From a virus: a stretch of 26,105 nucleotides of DNA. This document shows positions 1 to 7,014 of the stretch, one piece after another. A program made the position numbers and the translations under genes. Within the stretch, counting starts at the first letter, position 1; each line of letters begins with the position of its first letter. Below the pieces are notes generated by a model. The model saw nothing but the letters and a program-made list of their open reading frames with translations, had not been told where the DNA came from and did not search any database. Where the stretch lies: positions 1 through 26,105 of IMG/VR virus record IMGVR_UViG_3300042564_000718; one strand, given 5' to 3'.

Positions 1-107
1 GATTTTTTAGACACGTCCCGAATATCAGCAACACCAAAGTTCAAAGGAAAAGCCGTTCCATCCTTTACGTCAAGATAGCCCGTTTCAAGTTGTATTTTTA
101 CATTCAT
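1..107 (-). CDS. Tail-associated structural protein, N-terminal fragment (partial)
   Basis: The reading frame starts at 107 and runs off the left window edge, leaving 35 codons beginning MNVKIQLETGYLDVKDG. The start codon overlaps the TGA of the upstream 468-residue tail protein in an ATGA junction, so it is the next gene of the same operon. A stretch like PLNFGVADIRDVSKK near the N terminus resembles the opening of large tail or baseplate-type proteins seen in phages of Bacteroidota. That is my recollection of the family, not a search result. Nothing can be said about the rest of the protein. Confidence 0.6.
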   Translation of the reverse strand, partial: MNVKIQLETGYLDVKDGTAFPLNFGVADIRDVSKK

Positions 108-1510
108 ATATTTACCTTGTCTTGGTTTGCCAGCTTAATTGTGACCGTCTTTTTTATTAGGTTCTTATTGCGTTGCTTTTCCACTTCAAACGAAGTTTCT
201 TGAATTATACAAGCCAAGTATTTAGCACCGTCCCAAAAGTACACTACAGGCGATGTAATGAGTTCCTGAAAGTAAACCGCCATGTCTTCGCTCATCCAAT
301 TACTGTTTAGCGTATACGTCTTTTCCACCGTACTTGAATACGTGGTAAGCCCCGCTTCATAACTTTCGTATGACCATTCACCACCACTTACAAAACCTTG
401 TACATCTTTGTTAAATGATTGCTTTGCGCTTGTCCCGTTTTCGTATGCTCTAAGTTGAAATGCAAACGAACCCCACGAACCCATCCTATCCAAAAACACT
501 AAATAATAGTCATTGATTGCACAGCGTTGGTCAATATTGAAAGTATAGGTCTGCGAGTCGGTAGGTGGTGTATCGTCAATAAAATAAACTTCATAAGACG
601 TAGTGCTCGGCTTAATCAAAGGCAACGTCCCACTAAGCACCGTCAAATCTAAAAAAGGACTTGCAACGCATAGCTGAGTAGTTATTTCAGTATTCGTGAC
701 ATCGTAATAAAATGAGTCGCCGTTTGAGTTGTTAAATACCATCCGACCCGTCACGGCATTGTTAAAGCCATTAAACCAAAGTTCCTGATTAGGTGTTATC
801 GTCATGTCCCTATACGGAAAAGACGTCAGGAATAAAGCACTTGTGTCGTCTAATAAATATTGATTAAGATTATATCCGTTAAACTTGGACCATGACACCG
901 CCCCGTTAAATACCCAATAGTTCAACTCACTTTCAATGTCCCTTATAACCGTCTTTCTCTTGTCCGCATAAGTTACCGTCCCATCTGCTGCGGGGTTCGT
1001 CACGTTGGACCACAAAGCCGAAATAGTAAAGTCGGTAGTTCCCGTGATTGCCACCACCGTCCAAAGCCCCGTGATTAAAGTGTTAGTTCCTGCATTCATT
1101 ACAACTTGGTCGCCTACCTGAAACGTGTGTGCTACCGTTGGTGTTATCTTAACGTTCCCGCCGTTATCGACTAAACTTGCCGTGTAAGTGTAAGTTACTA
1201 TGTACTCTTCGCCTACCTTTACATCATAGTTAAATCGTGAAATGGGCGTGTCACTTTCTGAATAGTTTGTAGGTTGAAAATCGGGGGCTACTTTTGAACT
1301 TAGTAACTTACTTAAATCGATTTCACCGAAACCCGTCCCGTACGTTGGAAGTACTCGGTACTCAGCTATTTTGTTTGCCGTGCCTTGTATGTAAATATCA
1401 AATATGTATCTAAACCCTTCGTTGTTATTATTCGTCGAGTTGAATATAAACTTACACGGATTAAATGCGGGTGTAAATTCCTGCGGTGCTGCTATTAGTG
1501 TCATTGCCAT
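104..1510 (-). CDS. Putative tail-associated structural protein, 468 aa
   Basis: This is a 468-residue protein with no signal peptide or membrane segment, rich in Thr, Asn, Tyr and Phe like a beta-sheet virion protein. The N-terminal part has the pattern YRVLPTYGTGFGEIDLSKLL, which recalls tail or baseplate components of Bacteroidota phages. Residues about 120-180 (HTFQVGDQVVMNAG followed by a WTVVAITGTTDFTI stretch) look like a small inserted beta domain. It follows the large terminase after a 33-base gap and overlaps the next gene by four bases, so it belongs to the packaging/tail operon. Either ATG at 1510 or the one two codons later could be used. The structural role is inferred from composition and position; the exact tail component is unknown. 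Confidence 0.55.
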   Translation of the reverse strand: MAMTLIAAPQEFTPAFNPCKFIFNSTNNNNEGFRYIFDIYIQGTANKIAEYRVLPTYGTGFGEIDLSKLLSSKVAPDFQPTNYSESDTPISRFNYDVKVGEEYIVTYTYTASLVDNGGNVKITPTVAHTFQVGDQVVMNAGTNTLITGLWTVVAITGTTDFTISALWSNVTNPAADGTVTYADKRKTVIRDIESELNYWVFNGAVSWSKFNGYNLNQYLLDDTSALFLTSFPYRDMTITPNQELWFNGFNNAVTGRMVFNNSNGDSFYYDVTNTEITTQLCVASPFLDLTVLSGTLPLIKPSTTSYEVYFIDDTPPTDSQTYTFNIDQRCAINDYYLVFLDRMGSWGSFAFQLRAYENGTSAKQSFNKDVQGFVSGGEWSYESYEAGLTTYSSTVEKTYTLNSNWMSEDMAVYFQELITSPVVYFWDGAKYLACIIQETSFEVEKQRNKNLIKKTVTIKLANQDKVNI

Positions 1511-1543
1511 ACCCTAATAAGTAAGGATTGTAATTTGTGGTTA

Positions 1544-2692
1544 TTAGAAGGCGAAGTATTGGTCGTCGGTATAGTACATCTCTTTAATGTAGGTTGTAGC
1601 ATACCTTACGGCATCCATTGCATCGTCGTATAGCTTAACGGGTTCCTCCGTAATGATGTCCCCTACCTTTTTCCATTTGTAGTTTTCGTATTCCTTTTTT
1701 AAGGCTTCGTCTTCCTGACAATAAACCCCAAAGGTCTTGACGAAGTTTATACCCATCTTAACCGCCTTGTTAGCGTTGTTCACGTTGTACCCTGCGTTTT
1801 GAAGTTCGGCTATTATTTCAGGGCGTGAGTAATCCGCTAAAATATCGACCGTCTTTTCAATCTCCAGTTGCTTAAACTTTTCGATGAGTTCGGACGTGGT
1901 TAAGTAGCTTTCATAAATTACGGGTTCTATCCAAATGTCACCATCTGACCAATAGACCCTTATTAACGCAGTCGGGTGATTATACCCAAAGTCAAGCCCG
2001 TAAACGTAGGACTGAAAGCGTTGAGGCTTCCTACCTAAGAATGTCCAATTGTTGTATATATTGCTTTTGCTGATTGCCTTCTCACCAAGTGCGTAAATTT
2101 GGTATAGTGCCTCATCGGTTCGTTTGAGGTCTTCGATTTGGCGTTTAATACTTTCAGGTAAAAACGGATTGTCACGGTATGTAGATTTGATTAGTACACT
2201 TTCTTCGGGAGGTAACTTGTATAGCCAACTTGAACTATCCGACGGGTTGTAGTCAAAGATTAACTTTTCCTCGGTACGCATATTGAGTTGCTGAAAGTCC
2301 TCGAACCATAATTCGTTCGCTTCATTGCACCATCCAATGTCACGCTTCCGCCCCCTTATTTTCTGCTCGTCATCTACACTAAAAAACTCTACTATTGACC
2401 CATTTGGAAAACGGTAAATGTTCTCACTCATGTTATGGTTCGACTTTTCGTAAATTTCCAAGTCTTTCATAATCTCGAAGAAGTCACGCATGACGGTAGC
2501 CCTCAAAGCAGGGAATGTTTTACGAACTATACTTACCACCTTGTTTGGGTTTTGCACGCAGTAAACTATAATCATCTGACAAAGCGAATACGTCTTACTT
2601 GACCGTGACCCTCCCTGATTTATGATAAAACGTTTGTCGCTGTTTAGTGCGTCCCAATTACGGGCAAAGATATTAGTCGCTTGTATTTCCAT
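1544..2692 (-). CDS. terL: Terminase large subunit
   Basis: This is the ATP-driven packaging motor and nuclease that fills the prohead through the portal. At 382 residues it is slightly short for the family but complete. The Walker A variant is GGSRSSKT at residues 27-34, and the Walker B-like segment IGWCNEAN near 118-126 carries the catalytic acid. The C-terminal RNase H-fold nuclease shows three acidic motifs: GLDFGYNHPTA (about 233-243), DILADYSRPE (about 283) and DDAMDAVRY (about 357). The start overlaps the end of the small-subunit gene by 20 bases. It is separated from the portal gene by about 18 kb of lysis, replication and recombination genes, instead of sitting beside it. Confidence 0.95.
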   Translation of the reverse strand: MEIQATNIFARNWDALNSDKRFIINQGGSRSSKTYSLCQMIIVYCVQNPNKVVSIVRKTFPALRATVMRDFFEIMKDLEIYEKSNHNMSENIYRFPNGSIVEFFSVDDEQKIRGRKRDIGWCNEANELWFEDFQQLNMRTEEKLIFDYNPSDSSSWLYKLPPEESVLIKSTYRDNPFLPESIKRQIEDLKRTDEALYQIYALGEKAISKSNIYNNWTFLGRKPQRFQSYVYGLDFGYNHPTALIRVYWSDGDIWIEPVIYESYLTTSELIEKFKQLEIEKTVDILADYSRPEIIAELQNAGYNVNNANKAVKMGINFVKTFGVYCQEDEALKKEYENYKWKKVGDIITEEPVKLYDDAMDAVRYATTYIKEMYYTDDQYFAF

Positions 2693-3101
2693 TAACTATC
2701 CTTACCGTGACAGGTTGGTTTACTTTTTCCCCTCCAGTAGTTACGTCCGTCTTTTCAGTGAGTCCGTTTAGTCGCTGAGTGATTGACGGATTGTACTGTC
2801 CAATCATGCCACCTTCAATTTGGTCGTTGCGTATTTCTTTCTTAATGCGTGAACAGATACCTATATACGCTGAATATGCCCCCTCTCTATTTGAAAAGTA
2901 CTGCTCAACTCCCCTCGATTCAATACCTTCGTAATTCATGACAAAAACGTCGAAGCCCTCCATTGTAAGTGGGGGTGTGTGAAGTTCTATTACGACTCCC
3001 TTGGGGGTTGCTTTCTGTATTTGGCGTGGTTGTCTACTCTCTTTGTAGGCTTCGAATAGTTCCCACATCTTCTCAGGAGTTTCTATATACTTTGATTTCA
3101 T
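2673..3101 (-). CDS. terS: Terminase small subunit (gp3-like)
   Basis: This 142-residue protein lies directly upstream of the large terminase and overlaps it by 20 bases. The N-terminal layout (YIETPEKMWELFEAYKE, then a Pro-rich loop, TMEGFDVFV and a helical region ending IKKEIRNDQIEGG) resembles DNA-packaging gp3-like small terminases, in which this region recognises the packaging site. The segment QYNPSITQRLNGLTEKTDV is also common in terminase small subunits of Bacteroidota phages. Its role would be to bind the pac or cos site and recruit TerL. The family call rests on pattern memory plus the adjacent terL. Position alone strongly supports the function. Confidence 0.8.
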   Translation of the reverse strand: MKSKYIETPEKMWELFEAYKESRQPRQIQKATPKGVVIELHTPPLTMEGFDVFVMNYEGIESRGVEQYFSNREGAYSAYIGICSRIKKEIRNDQIEGGMIGQYNPSITQRLNGLTEKTDVTTGGEKVNQPVTVRIVNGNTSD

Positions 3102-3292
3102 TTTTTGTTCGTCTTTTTGTTGCTATAATGGTCTAAAAATTCATCTTCGCTTATTTCCTCTAAACACATCAATCCGTCCACATCGGTTAAATACATCACT
3201 ACATGGGCTTCATGAGCTTTTAGTTCACTTTCAAGAGCCATTGCAAAACGTGTCATGTTCTTTCCTGCGTCGAGTAGGTAGTATTTAGCCAT
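3098..3292 (-). CDS. Hypothetical protein, 64 aa
   Basis: This is a small 64-residue protein with a basic C terminus (NKKTNKK) and an acidic middle (EEISEDEFLDHY). I recognise no motif or membrane segment. Its start overlaps the end of the upstream small membrane protein by 8 bases, and its stop overlaps the terS start in an ATGA junction, so it is transcribed and probably translated with the packaging genes. Function unknown. Confidence 0.6.
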   Translation of the reverse strand: MAKYYLLDAGKNMTRFAMALESELKAHEAHVVMYLTDVDGLMCLEEISEDEFLDHYSNKKTNKK

Positions 3293-3446
3293 TTTCGCCA
3301 GTTATTGCTACCAAGTAACAAAGGTAGCTAATTAAAGACCACCCTGAAAACTGCATGGCGTGAGTAGTGTCGTTGTATATAAGGCTCAAAGCTGAAACAA
3401 GTACAAAACAAGCTACTAAAAAAGCGAATAGGTTACTAATTTTCAT
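3285..3446 (-). CDS. Small membrane protein, 53 aa
   Basis: This ORF of 53 codons exactly fills the space between its neighbours. It starts with MKISNLFAFLVACFVLVSA, one hydrophobic helix that could be a membrane anchor or signal sequence. A second, weaker hydrophobic stretch (SGWSLISYLCYLVAI) lies near the C terminus. Both ends support it: the start forms an ATGA overlap with the stop of the upstream 89-residue gene, and its end overlaps the next gene by 8 bases. No function can be assigned. A two-helix membrane protein in a phage operon could be lysis-related or affect the host envelope, but nothing here proves it. Confidence 0.6.
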   Translation of the reverse strand: MKISNLFAFLVACFVLVSALSLIYNDTTHAMQFSGWSLISYLCYLVAITGENG

Positions 3447-3712
3447 TTTCTTTTGCGCTTAGGTTTCTCAAAGGTTACCGCTTGAAGTTCGGGTTGTTCT
3501 ACTTCTATTGCTTTATAGTTTATAGTTGGTAGTTCGTTTGAAAATTCAATGTTTAGTTCCGTCTTTTCAAAGTACTTCGCCAAATGGACCCCGCATTTTT
3601 CAGCCGATTCAATTTCCTGTTCTGTAATGTCTTTAAGTTTTTTAGTAACACGAACCCCATTCAATGAGTATTCAATTGTTACATCTTCATAATTCTCTCT
3701 TATCTTCAACAT
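3443..3712 (-). CDS. Hypothetical protein, 89 aa
   Basis: This is an 89-residue soluble protein. The N-terminal half reads as alternating beta strands (VTIEYSLNGVRVTKKL) followed by an acidic helix (TEQEIESAEKCGVHLAKYFEK). The C terminus is a basic tail, KPKRKRK. It overlaps the upstream sigma-like gene by 26 bases and the next gene by four. I do not recognise the family. The basic tail could bind nucleic acid, which is speculation. Confidence 0.55.
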   Translation of the reverse strand: MLKIRENYEDVTIEYSLNGVRVTKKLKDITEQEIESAEKCGVHLAKYFEKTELNIEFSNELPTINYKAIEVEQPELQAVTFEKPKRKRK

Positions 3713-4190
3713 AATTTCTAAATTTTTGCTTCAATTCGTTAATGTAAATCAATGCACTTGACGGGTCAATGTTAAAATGTTCTGCAAGGTCTCGCTTTGT
3801 AGTTATTCCCTTGTTGTAATACACATTCCAAAGTATTGCATCGACTCTATCCAACGTGTTTTCAAAGTCGCTTACATCTATTTTAAGTAGCATATTGTTC
3901 GATTGGTTATTCAGGTCCGAAATATCAAATTCTAAATCCACTGAGTTTATCCGTTCTTTTAAATTCGTCTGCGAGTTATACCTCATCAATTCAAAATAGA
4001 TAAACCCAAAGGCTAAACGCTCGATTTCTTCTTCTTGGATGGTGTCCGCTTTACCTACTAAGTACAAATAGGATGATGACACTAAACTTTCAGGCTCAAT
4101 AGATTTCTTTAACTGCGTTATTCGTCTTTTCGCAGCGCTCACCAACAAGTTATAATTGTCAGTATAGAATTTATCTATTAAACTCCGCAT
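3687..4190 (-). CDS. Putative sigma-like or HTH transcription regulator
   Basis: This is a 167-residue, mostly helical protein. Residues 1-75 (LIDKFYTDNYNLLVSAAKRRI, SLVSSSYLYLV, IERLAFGFIYFELMRYNSQ) have the spacing and hydrophobic pattern of sigma-70 region 2-like helices. Residues about 118-160 (DAILWNVYYNKGITTKRDLAEHFNIDPSSALIYINELKQKF) read as a helix-turn-helix like sigma region 4. It sits in the operon that begins at the 4630 promoter and leads to the terminase genes. A role as a phage late-gene regulator is plausible, especially because I see no good standard promoter ahead of the late block. The similarity is by eye only; it could be an unrelated HTH protein. Confidence 0.45.
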   Translation of the reverse strand: MRSLIDKFYTDNYNLLVSAAKRRITQLKKSIEPESLVSSSYLYLVGKADTIQEEEIERLAFGFIYFELMRYNSQTNLKERINSVDLEFDISDLNNQSNNMLLKIDVSDFENTLDRVDAILWNVYYNKGITTKRDLAEHFNIDPSSALIYINELKQKFRNYVEDKREL

Positions 4191-4374
4191 ACCACGTTAA
4201 AAAGTCCTTGGCGTAAATCCGTCTTTGAACGCTCGAACACATACAATAGTTCACGGGCTTGTCTGCGTACTTGTTATAAACGTCACGCACCCTTACAATG
4301 GTCACTTTATTAACCTTGCCTGCGTTAAACTCGTCGTAAAGCGTTTCAAATAGGCTTACCTCCTGCGCATCCAT
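4171..4374 (-). CDS. Hypothetical protein, 67 aa
   Basis: This 67-residue protein has an acidic N terminus, a short CMCSS cysteine pair at about residues 44-48, and an aromatic C terminus (YAKDFLTWYAEFNR). It overlaps both neighbours by about 20 bases, which marks it as part of the compact operon from 4613 leftward. No recognised domain. Two close cysteines alone do not make a metal site. Function unknown. Confidence 0.55.
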   Translation of the reverse strand: MDAQEVSLFETLYDEFNAGKVNKVTIVRVRDVYNKYADKPVNYCMCSSVQRRIYAKDFLTWYAEFNR

Positions 4375-4613
4375 CCTTCATGAAGCATTTGTAATACGAA
4401 AGTAATAAAGGACGCAATAACCGCCTTTTCAAACGACCAAGTAATGGCTAACGCACTCCAAAACGTGCAACACTGCCAACACTCCAACGAGCCGAAAACG
4501 TACTCTATTATGTTATTAGGCTTTAGTTTAGAATAAACATAGTCAGCTAAATACTTGAAAGGTTCAAATTCCTGTATAAACCATCCTAAGGCAATTAAAA
4601 AGATATATTCCAT
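4356..4613 (-). CDS. Small membrane protein with CWQCC motif, 85 aa
   Basis: This 85-residue protein is the first gene after the 4630 promoter. It has a hydrophobic N-terminal segment (MEYIFLIALGWFI), a central cysteine motif ECWQCCTFW at about residues 44-52, and a C-terminal hydrophobic stretch (AVIASFITFVLQML) ending in basic RRR. I recall similar small membrane proteins with a cysteine pair followed by Phe-Trp in Bacteroidota phages, always of unknown function. It could modify the host membrane or exclude other phages. The start is the only ATG close downstream of the predicted promoter. Confidence 0.6.
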   Translation of the reverse strand: MEYIFLIALGWFIQEFEPFKYLADYVYSKLKPNNIIEYVFGSLECWQCCTFWSALAITWSFEKAVIASFITFVLQMLHEGWMRRR

Positions 4614-4629
4614 GTGGTTAATTTTTAGT

Positions 4630-4658
4630 CAAATATACGATTATTTTTTAACCAACAA
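4630..4658 (-). promoter_or_regulatory. Bacteroidota-type promoter P3 (packaging/tail operon)
   Basis: Read on the minus strand, the -7 box TATATTTG (4637-4630) perfectly matches TAnnTTTG. A TTTG with its TTG at 4658-4656 gives an 18-base spacer; another TTG at 4655-4653 gives 15. The spacer contains TTAAAAAATAATC, shared almost exactly with the promoters at 7586 and 13457. It lies 17 bases upstream of the start at 4613. Its -33 region is also the U-tract of the terminator just upstream. Confidence 0.8.
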
Positions 4659-4683
4659 AAAAACCCCGTTACTCTTCGGGGTT
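4657..4683 (-). terminator. Rho-independent terminator of the recombination operon
   Basis: On the minus strand a 7-bp GC-rich stem (AACCCCG with CGGGGTT, 4683-4677 and 4668-4662) closes an 8-base loop and is followed by a run of T. It ends the operon coming from the right. The stop codon of the 40-codon ORF lies in the loop. Confidence 0.85.
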
Positions 4684-4791
4684 CAGTCGCTCGAAAGCGG
4701 GTAATTGAAATATAAATCGTGTGTAGTCGGTTTTTGTCCGTCTTTGCGTCCGATATTTGACATAGTTTTTGTCAATCGTTCTGCGTCTCAT
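4669..4791 (-). CDS. Possible small basic protein, 40 aa
   Basis: The frame begins one base after the stop of the upstream gene and encodes 40 residues, starting MRRRTIDKNYVKYRTQRR and very rich in Arg and Lys, then FQLPAFERLNPEE. The last codons are the ascending arm of the terminator hairpin, and the TAA falls in its loop. It is the only reading of this 120-base stretch, which would otherwise be an untranslated tail. It could bind nucleic acid. Length makes this uncertain; it may be non-coding. Confidence 0.4.
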   Translation of the reverse strand: MRRRTIDKNYVKYRTQRRTKTDYTRFIFQLPAFERLNPEE

Positions 4792-4792
4792 C

Positions 4793-5122
4793 TTATTCTG
4801 ATTTAAAATAATTGATTATTGTATCAATTGATTCAGTTAGTATTTTCGGCGTTTGTAAAAATTCTTCTACATTTCCTAATCTCCATTCTTGGAAATCTTC
4901 TAATACCATTATAGCTATATCTAAATCAATTTCTGCAAAAGTTTCTTTATAGTATTTTTCAAAAATTGGCTTTTCAATTTCATTTTCCTTTCCTCTCCAA
5001 AATGAAGCACATTTATGCATCTGCTTTTTCTCCATTTCTTTGGCTTGTTCTAAATCCTCAAGAAATATAGTACCATTTTTAGCCCATTCACTATACAACC
5101 ATTGTACTGCTGTCTGCTTCAT
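4793..5122 (-). CDS. Hypothetical phage protein, 109 aa
   Basis: This 109-residue protein opens with MKQTAVQWLYSEWAKNG and an amphipathic LEDLEQAKEMEKKQM helix. That N-terminal pattern recurs in small phage proteins of Bacteroidota, which supports the chosen start. The remainder is acidic and helical, ending SIDTIINYFKSE. The gene overlaps the upstream HTH gene by 32 bases. Its codons look AT-richer than those of the adjacent HTH gene. No function is known to me. Confidence 0.6.
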   Translation of the reverse strand: MKQTAVQWLYSEWAKNGTIFLEDLEQAKEMEKKQMHKCASFWRGKENEIEKPIFEKYYKETFAEIDLDIAIMVLEDFQEWRLGNVEEFLQTPKILTESIDTIINYFKSE

Positions 5123-5321
5123 ATCTGCTATCTATTAGTGCGTGTGCTATTCGTTGGACTGTGGTGGTGTTTAGTCCGCCTTCGTTGTTTAGTAACTTCT
5201 TGACTTGGCTACATTGGACCTTTGAACGTCTACAAAAAGACCTCATCGATTCCACTTCCAAGCGTTCCTCAACAGCCCCCCGAAGGAAGCCGTTAAGGTT
5301 CGTTAGTTCTGCTACTCTCAA
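5091..5321 (-). CDS. HTH (XRE/Cro-like) DNA-binding protein, TTG start
   Basis: This is a 76-residue protein with a helix-turn-helix pattern at about residues 24-62: SMRSFCRRSKVQCSQVKKLL, then GGLNTTTVQRIAHAL. The middle matches the Cro/XRE type, in which the second helix of the HTH reads bases in the major groove. The only start giving the full first helix is TTG at 5321, which overlaps the upstream TGA in a TTGA junction like the ATGA junctions elsewhere. Starting at the internal ATG would remove part of the fold. It could regulate its own operon, whose promoter at 7586 carries a 12-base palindrome, but this link is inferred. It could also be an antitoxin-like protein. Confidence 0.65.
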   Translation of the reverse strand: MRVAELTNLNGFLRGAVEERLEVESMRSFCRRSKVQCSQVKKLLNNEGGLNTTTVQRIAHALIDSRYEADSSTMVV

Positions 5322-5554
5322 AACGGTATACCTGTTGAGTTCATAATCTTATCTGTGGTGCTTTGTGGCGTAGGTTGGAACGGTTCGCTAATCTTCAAAG
5401 AAAGAAATTTACCATTTGCTCCGTCTTTTAGCCATCCTGCGATGTCAAATTCTTGTTCACCTACTTTGATTTTACCTTTGTAGTCAGGGTGCGTGTCCGC
5501 CTTTTTGTTGTTTGGGAATAGGCTTCCCGTGTTTGCTTTGTGTTCGTAACTCAT
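5318..5554 (-). CDS. Small DUF736-like/OB-type phage protein, 78 aa
   Basis: This 78-residue protein has the pattern TGSLFPNNKKADTHPDYKG, then KVGEQEFDIAGWLKDG and NGKFLSLKISEPF. This is a widespread small phage and plasmid protein type, similar in layout to DUF736. The predicted short beta strands fit a compact barrel that might bind single-stranded DNA or another protein. It sits among recombination genes, which suits a single-strand binding accessory. The family assignment is by eye. Confidence 0.5.
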   Translation of the reverse strand: MSYEHKANTGSLFPNNKKADTHPDYKGKIKVGEQEFDIAGWLKDGANGKFLSLKISEPFQPTPQSTTDKIMNSTGIPF

Positions 5555-5560
5555 ATTTGC

Positions 5561-5731
5561 TTATTTATTGGTTTCGTCTTTTGGTTCGTATTTATAAATT
5601 TGCTCTTCTATTATAAATTCTATTTCCTCATATAAATCTCTGGGAAGTAGCTTTGCAGTTTGTGCCTTCCAAGTAACTTCATAATATAAAATTCCATTTT
5701 GTAGATTTACTTTTTCCTCTTGTCTTGTCAT
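5561..5731 (-). CDS. Hypothetical protein, 56 aa
   Basis: This 56-codon ORF starts MTRQEEKVNLQNGILYYEV and ends KYEPKDETNK. Its ATG overlaps the TGA of the upstream MazG-like gene in an ATGA junction, and its stop lies just before the next start, so it fills the gap exactly. It is acidic, with an amphipathic segment LYEEIEFIIEEQIYKY. No recognised motif and no function proposed. Confidence 0.6.
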   Translation of the reverse strand: MTRQEEKVNLQNGILYYEVTWKAQTAKLLPRDLYEEIEFIIEEQIYKYEPKDETNK

Positions 5732-5928
5732 AACTGTTTGTTTTTGATTTGCTCTTTAATTCGTTCTAAATATAGACAAAGGTCCATTGCCTCCTCTTGC
5801 GCGTGTTGTAACCAATCTAACGTCTCAAGGTCGGTTCTTTCGAGGTTCGTTCCGTATTTCTCTAGCCCTCGTTCGCTGCGGTCTGCTATTTGGTTTAGGA
5901 CTTGGATTACTATTCTATCTACTTTCAT
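5728..5928 (-). CDS. MazG-like small phage protein, 66 aa
   Basis: This is a 66-residue helical protein with the pattern ADRSERGLEKYGTNLERTDL followed by LQHAQEEAMDLCLYLERI. It resembles small phage proteins related to the MazG/dUTPase-like nucleotide pyrophosphatase fold, in which the EE...D residues of the second part bind magnesium. A frame of 79 codons from 5967 is open, but it would overlap the upstream RHH gene by 53 bases. The ATG at 5928 gives a 14-base overlap and keeps the whole recognisable part. If it is a full MazG domain it is short, so activity is uncertain. Confidence 0.5.
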   Translation of the reverse strand: MKVDRIVIQVLNQIADRSERGLEKYGTNLERTDLETLDWLQHAQEEAMDLCLYLERIKEQIKNKQL

Positions 5929-6097
5929 TTTCCGTGTTTTTAAATTTACCTTCCGTTTCTTTAACATTATTCACATAATAAAACCTTACCACTTGAGATT
6001 GAGTTAAACCAGTTTCTTTGGCTTTGTTTTCAATCCATTGTTTTTCGGTTGGTGTAATCATTAAGCGAAACATAATCGTTTTTTTTTCTTTTTTCAT
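5915..6097 (-). CDS. Ribbon-helix-helix-like DNA-binding protein, 60 aa
   Basis: This 60-residue, highly charged protein has a basic N terminus (MKKEKK), a short strand TIMFRLMIT, then a helix (PTEKQWIENKAKETG) and a second helix beginning LTQSQVVRFYY. This strand-helix-helix order is the ribbon-helix-helix pattern of small repressors and MobC-like proteins, which bind operators as dimers through the strand. It could regulate the recombination operon or act in DNA metabolism. It overlaps the MazG-like gene by 14 bases. Confidence is moderate because many short phage proteins show this pattern. Confidence 0.55.
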   Translation of the reverse strand: MKKEKKTIMFRLMITPTEKQWIENKAKETGLTQSQVVRFYYVNNVKETEGKFKNTENESR

Positions 6098-6100
6098 AGC

Positions 6101-6337
6101 TTACTTGTGAAATTCAATCCATTCGCATCCATCTTGAGGGTTCTGTTTAAAAAAGTCCTCCATTTCTTTCTTGTCGCTTTCATCGTCACCTCTTACTATT
6201 TTTCTTCCGTCTTCCATGTGAAAAGTAAATACACTTTTTTTATACGGCTTAAGCAATTCTATTTGTTCTTCAATTGACAATGAGTCTTGATAGGCTTGCG
6301 CTCTTTCGTTGTGTATAAGTAATTCAAGTAGATTCAT
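6101..6337 (-). CDS. Hypothetical protein, 78 aa
   Basis: This 78-residue acidic protein begins MNLLELLIHNERAQAYQ and contains VFTFHMEDGRKIVRGDDESDKKEMEDFF. It has no membrane segment or recognised motif. The start overlaps the exonuclease stop by four bases. It lies between the recombination exonuclease and small regulators. It could be an accessory or inhibitor of the exonuclease by position only. Confidence 0.55.
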   Translation of the reverse strand: MNLLELLIHNERAQAYQDSLSIEEQIELLKPYKKSVFTFHMEDGRKIVRGDDESDKKEMEDFFKQNPQDGCEWIEFHK

Positions 6338-7014
6338 AATCGTTCAATTAGTTCGTTATAGTATTCTCTTGCGTGTAACAGCTTTTCTTTAACCTGTTCG
6401 ATATTCGCATCATTCAACTCTACTTGGAACGCTCTAACACGCTTATTTTCGCTAATATGGGAAAATTCGTGTTTCGCTCGGACTTCGTTCTCCGTTTCTT
6501 CGGTGACATCTATCTCGAATTTCTTCCACGATGTACGTCTAATTTCGTCCTGCACGATGTCTTCGGGGGTATCGACCAAGCAATAAACCACACGCGCCTT
6601 TGAACGTCCAGTGAGCCACATATAACCGACCAACTGCCAAAAATAATCTTTGTTAGGAAGTTCGTCTTCAAACCAAGGAAAAGTAGTGCCATCCCAAGAA
6701 CATTTGATATCTATAATTTCGTCTTCTAAGATGAGGTCAGGCGTTCCTTTGATAAATTCATTTTCGAAGTATTCCGTGTTTTTGAGCGCAAAAGGCAAAT
6801 TTAGGACTTGTGACGCCATTTCTATAGCAAGTTCTTCTTGTAATAACCCTTTATCAGTGTACCTACTTGAAAAGTCTTTCTTTATTCCATATTTGTACTC
6901 AATTGCTTGTTCTTTAATACAAGTCTTTGCGGTTTGAGAAAGAACCTCCCCTTTAGATTTTGGGGAAGTCATCAATTTTCCAAGTTTATGACACCTAGTT
7001 TTAAATTCTTTCAT
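6334..7014 (-). CDS. YqaJ/lambda-exo-like recombination exonuclease
   Basis: This 226-residue PD-(D/E)XK nuclease would resect double-strand ends 5' to 3' and give 3' single strands to the annealing protein encoded just upstream. The N terminus (KLGKLMTSPKSKG) resembles the R-x-G-x-S type opening of YqaJ proteins. A conserved Glu sits in LLQEELAIEMA, the catalytic core is KGTPDLILEDEIIDIKCSW with Asp and Asp-x-Lys, and the helix QLVGYMWLTGRSKARVVY supplies the Gln and Tyr typical of the family. The start overlaps the ERF stop in an ATGA junction. Together the two genes make a lambda Exo/Beta-like recombination pair. Confidence 0.85.
   Translation of the reverse strand: MKEFKTRCHKLGKLMTSPKSKGEVLSQTAKTCIKEQAIEYKYGIKKDFSSRYTDKGLLQEELAIEMASQVLNLPFALKNTEYFENEFIKGTPDLILEDEIIDIKCSWDGTTFPWFEDELPNKDYFWQLVGYMWLTGRSKARVVYCLVDTPEDIVQDEIRRTSWKKFEIDVTEETENEVRAKHEFSHISENKRVRAFQVELNDANIEQVKEKLLHAREYYNELIERL

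Noticed and set aside
5929-5967. Longer start of the MazG-like gene
   Set aside because: It would overlap the ribbon-helix-helix gene by over 50 bases with only Lys-rich residues added.
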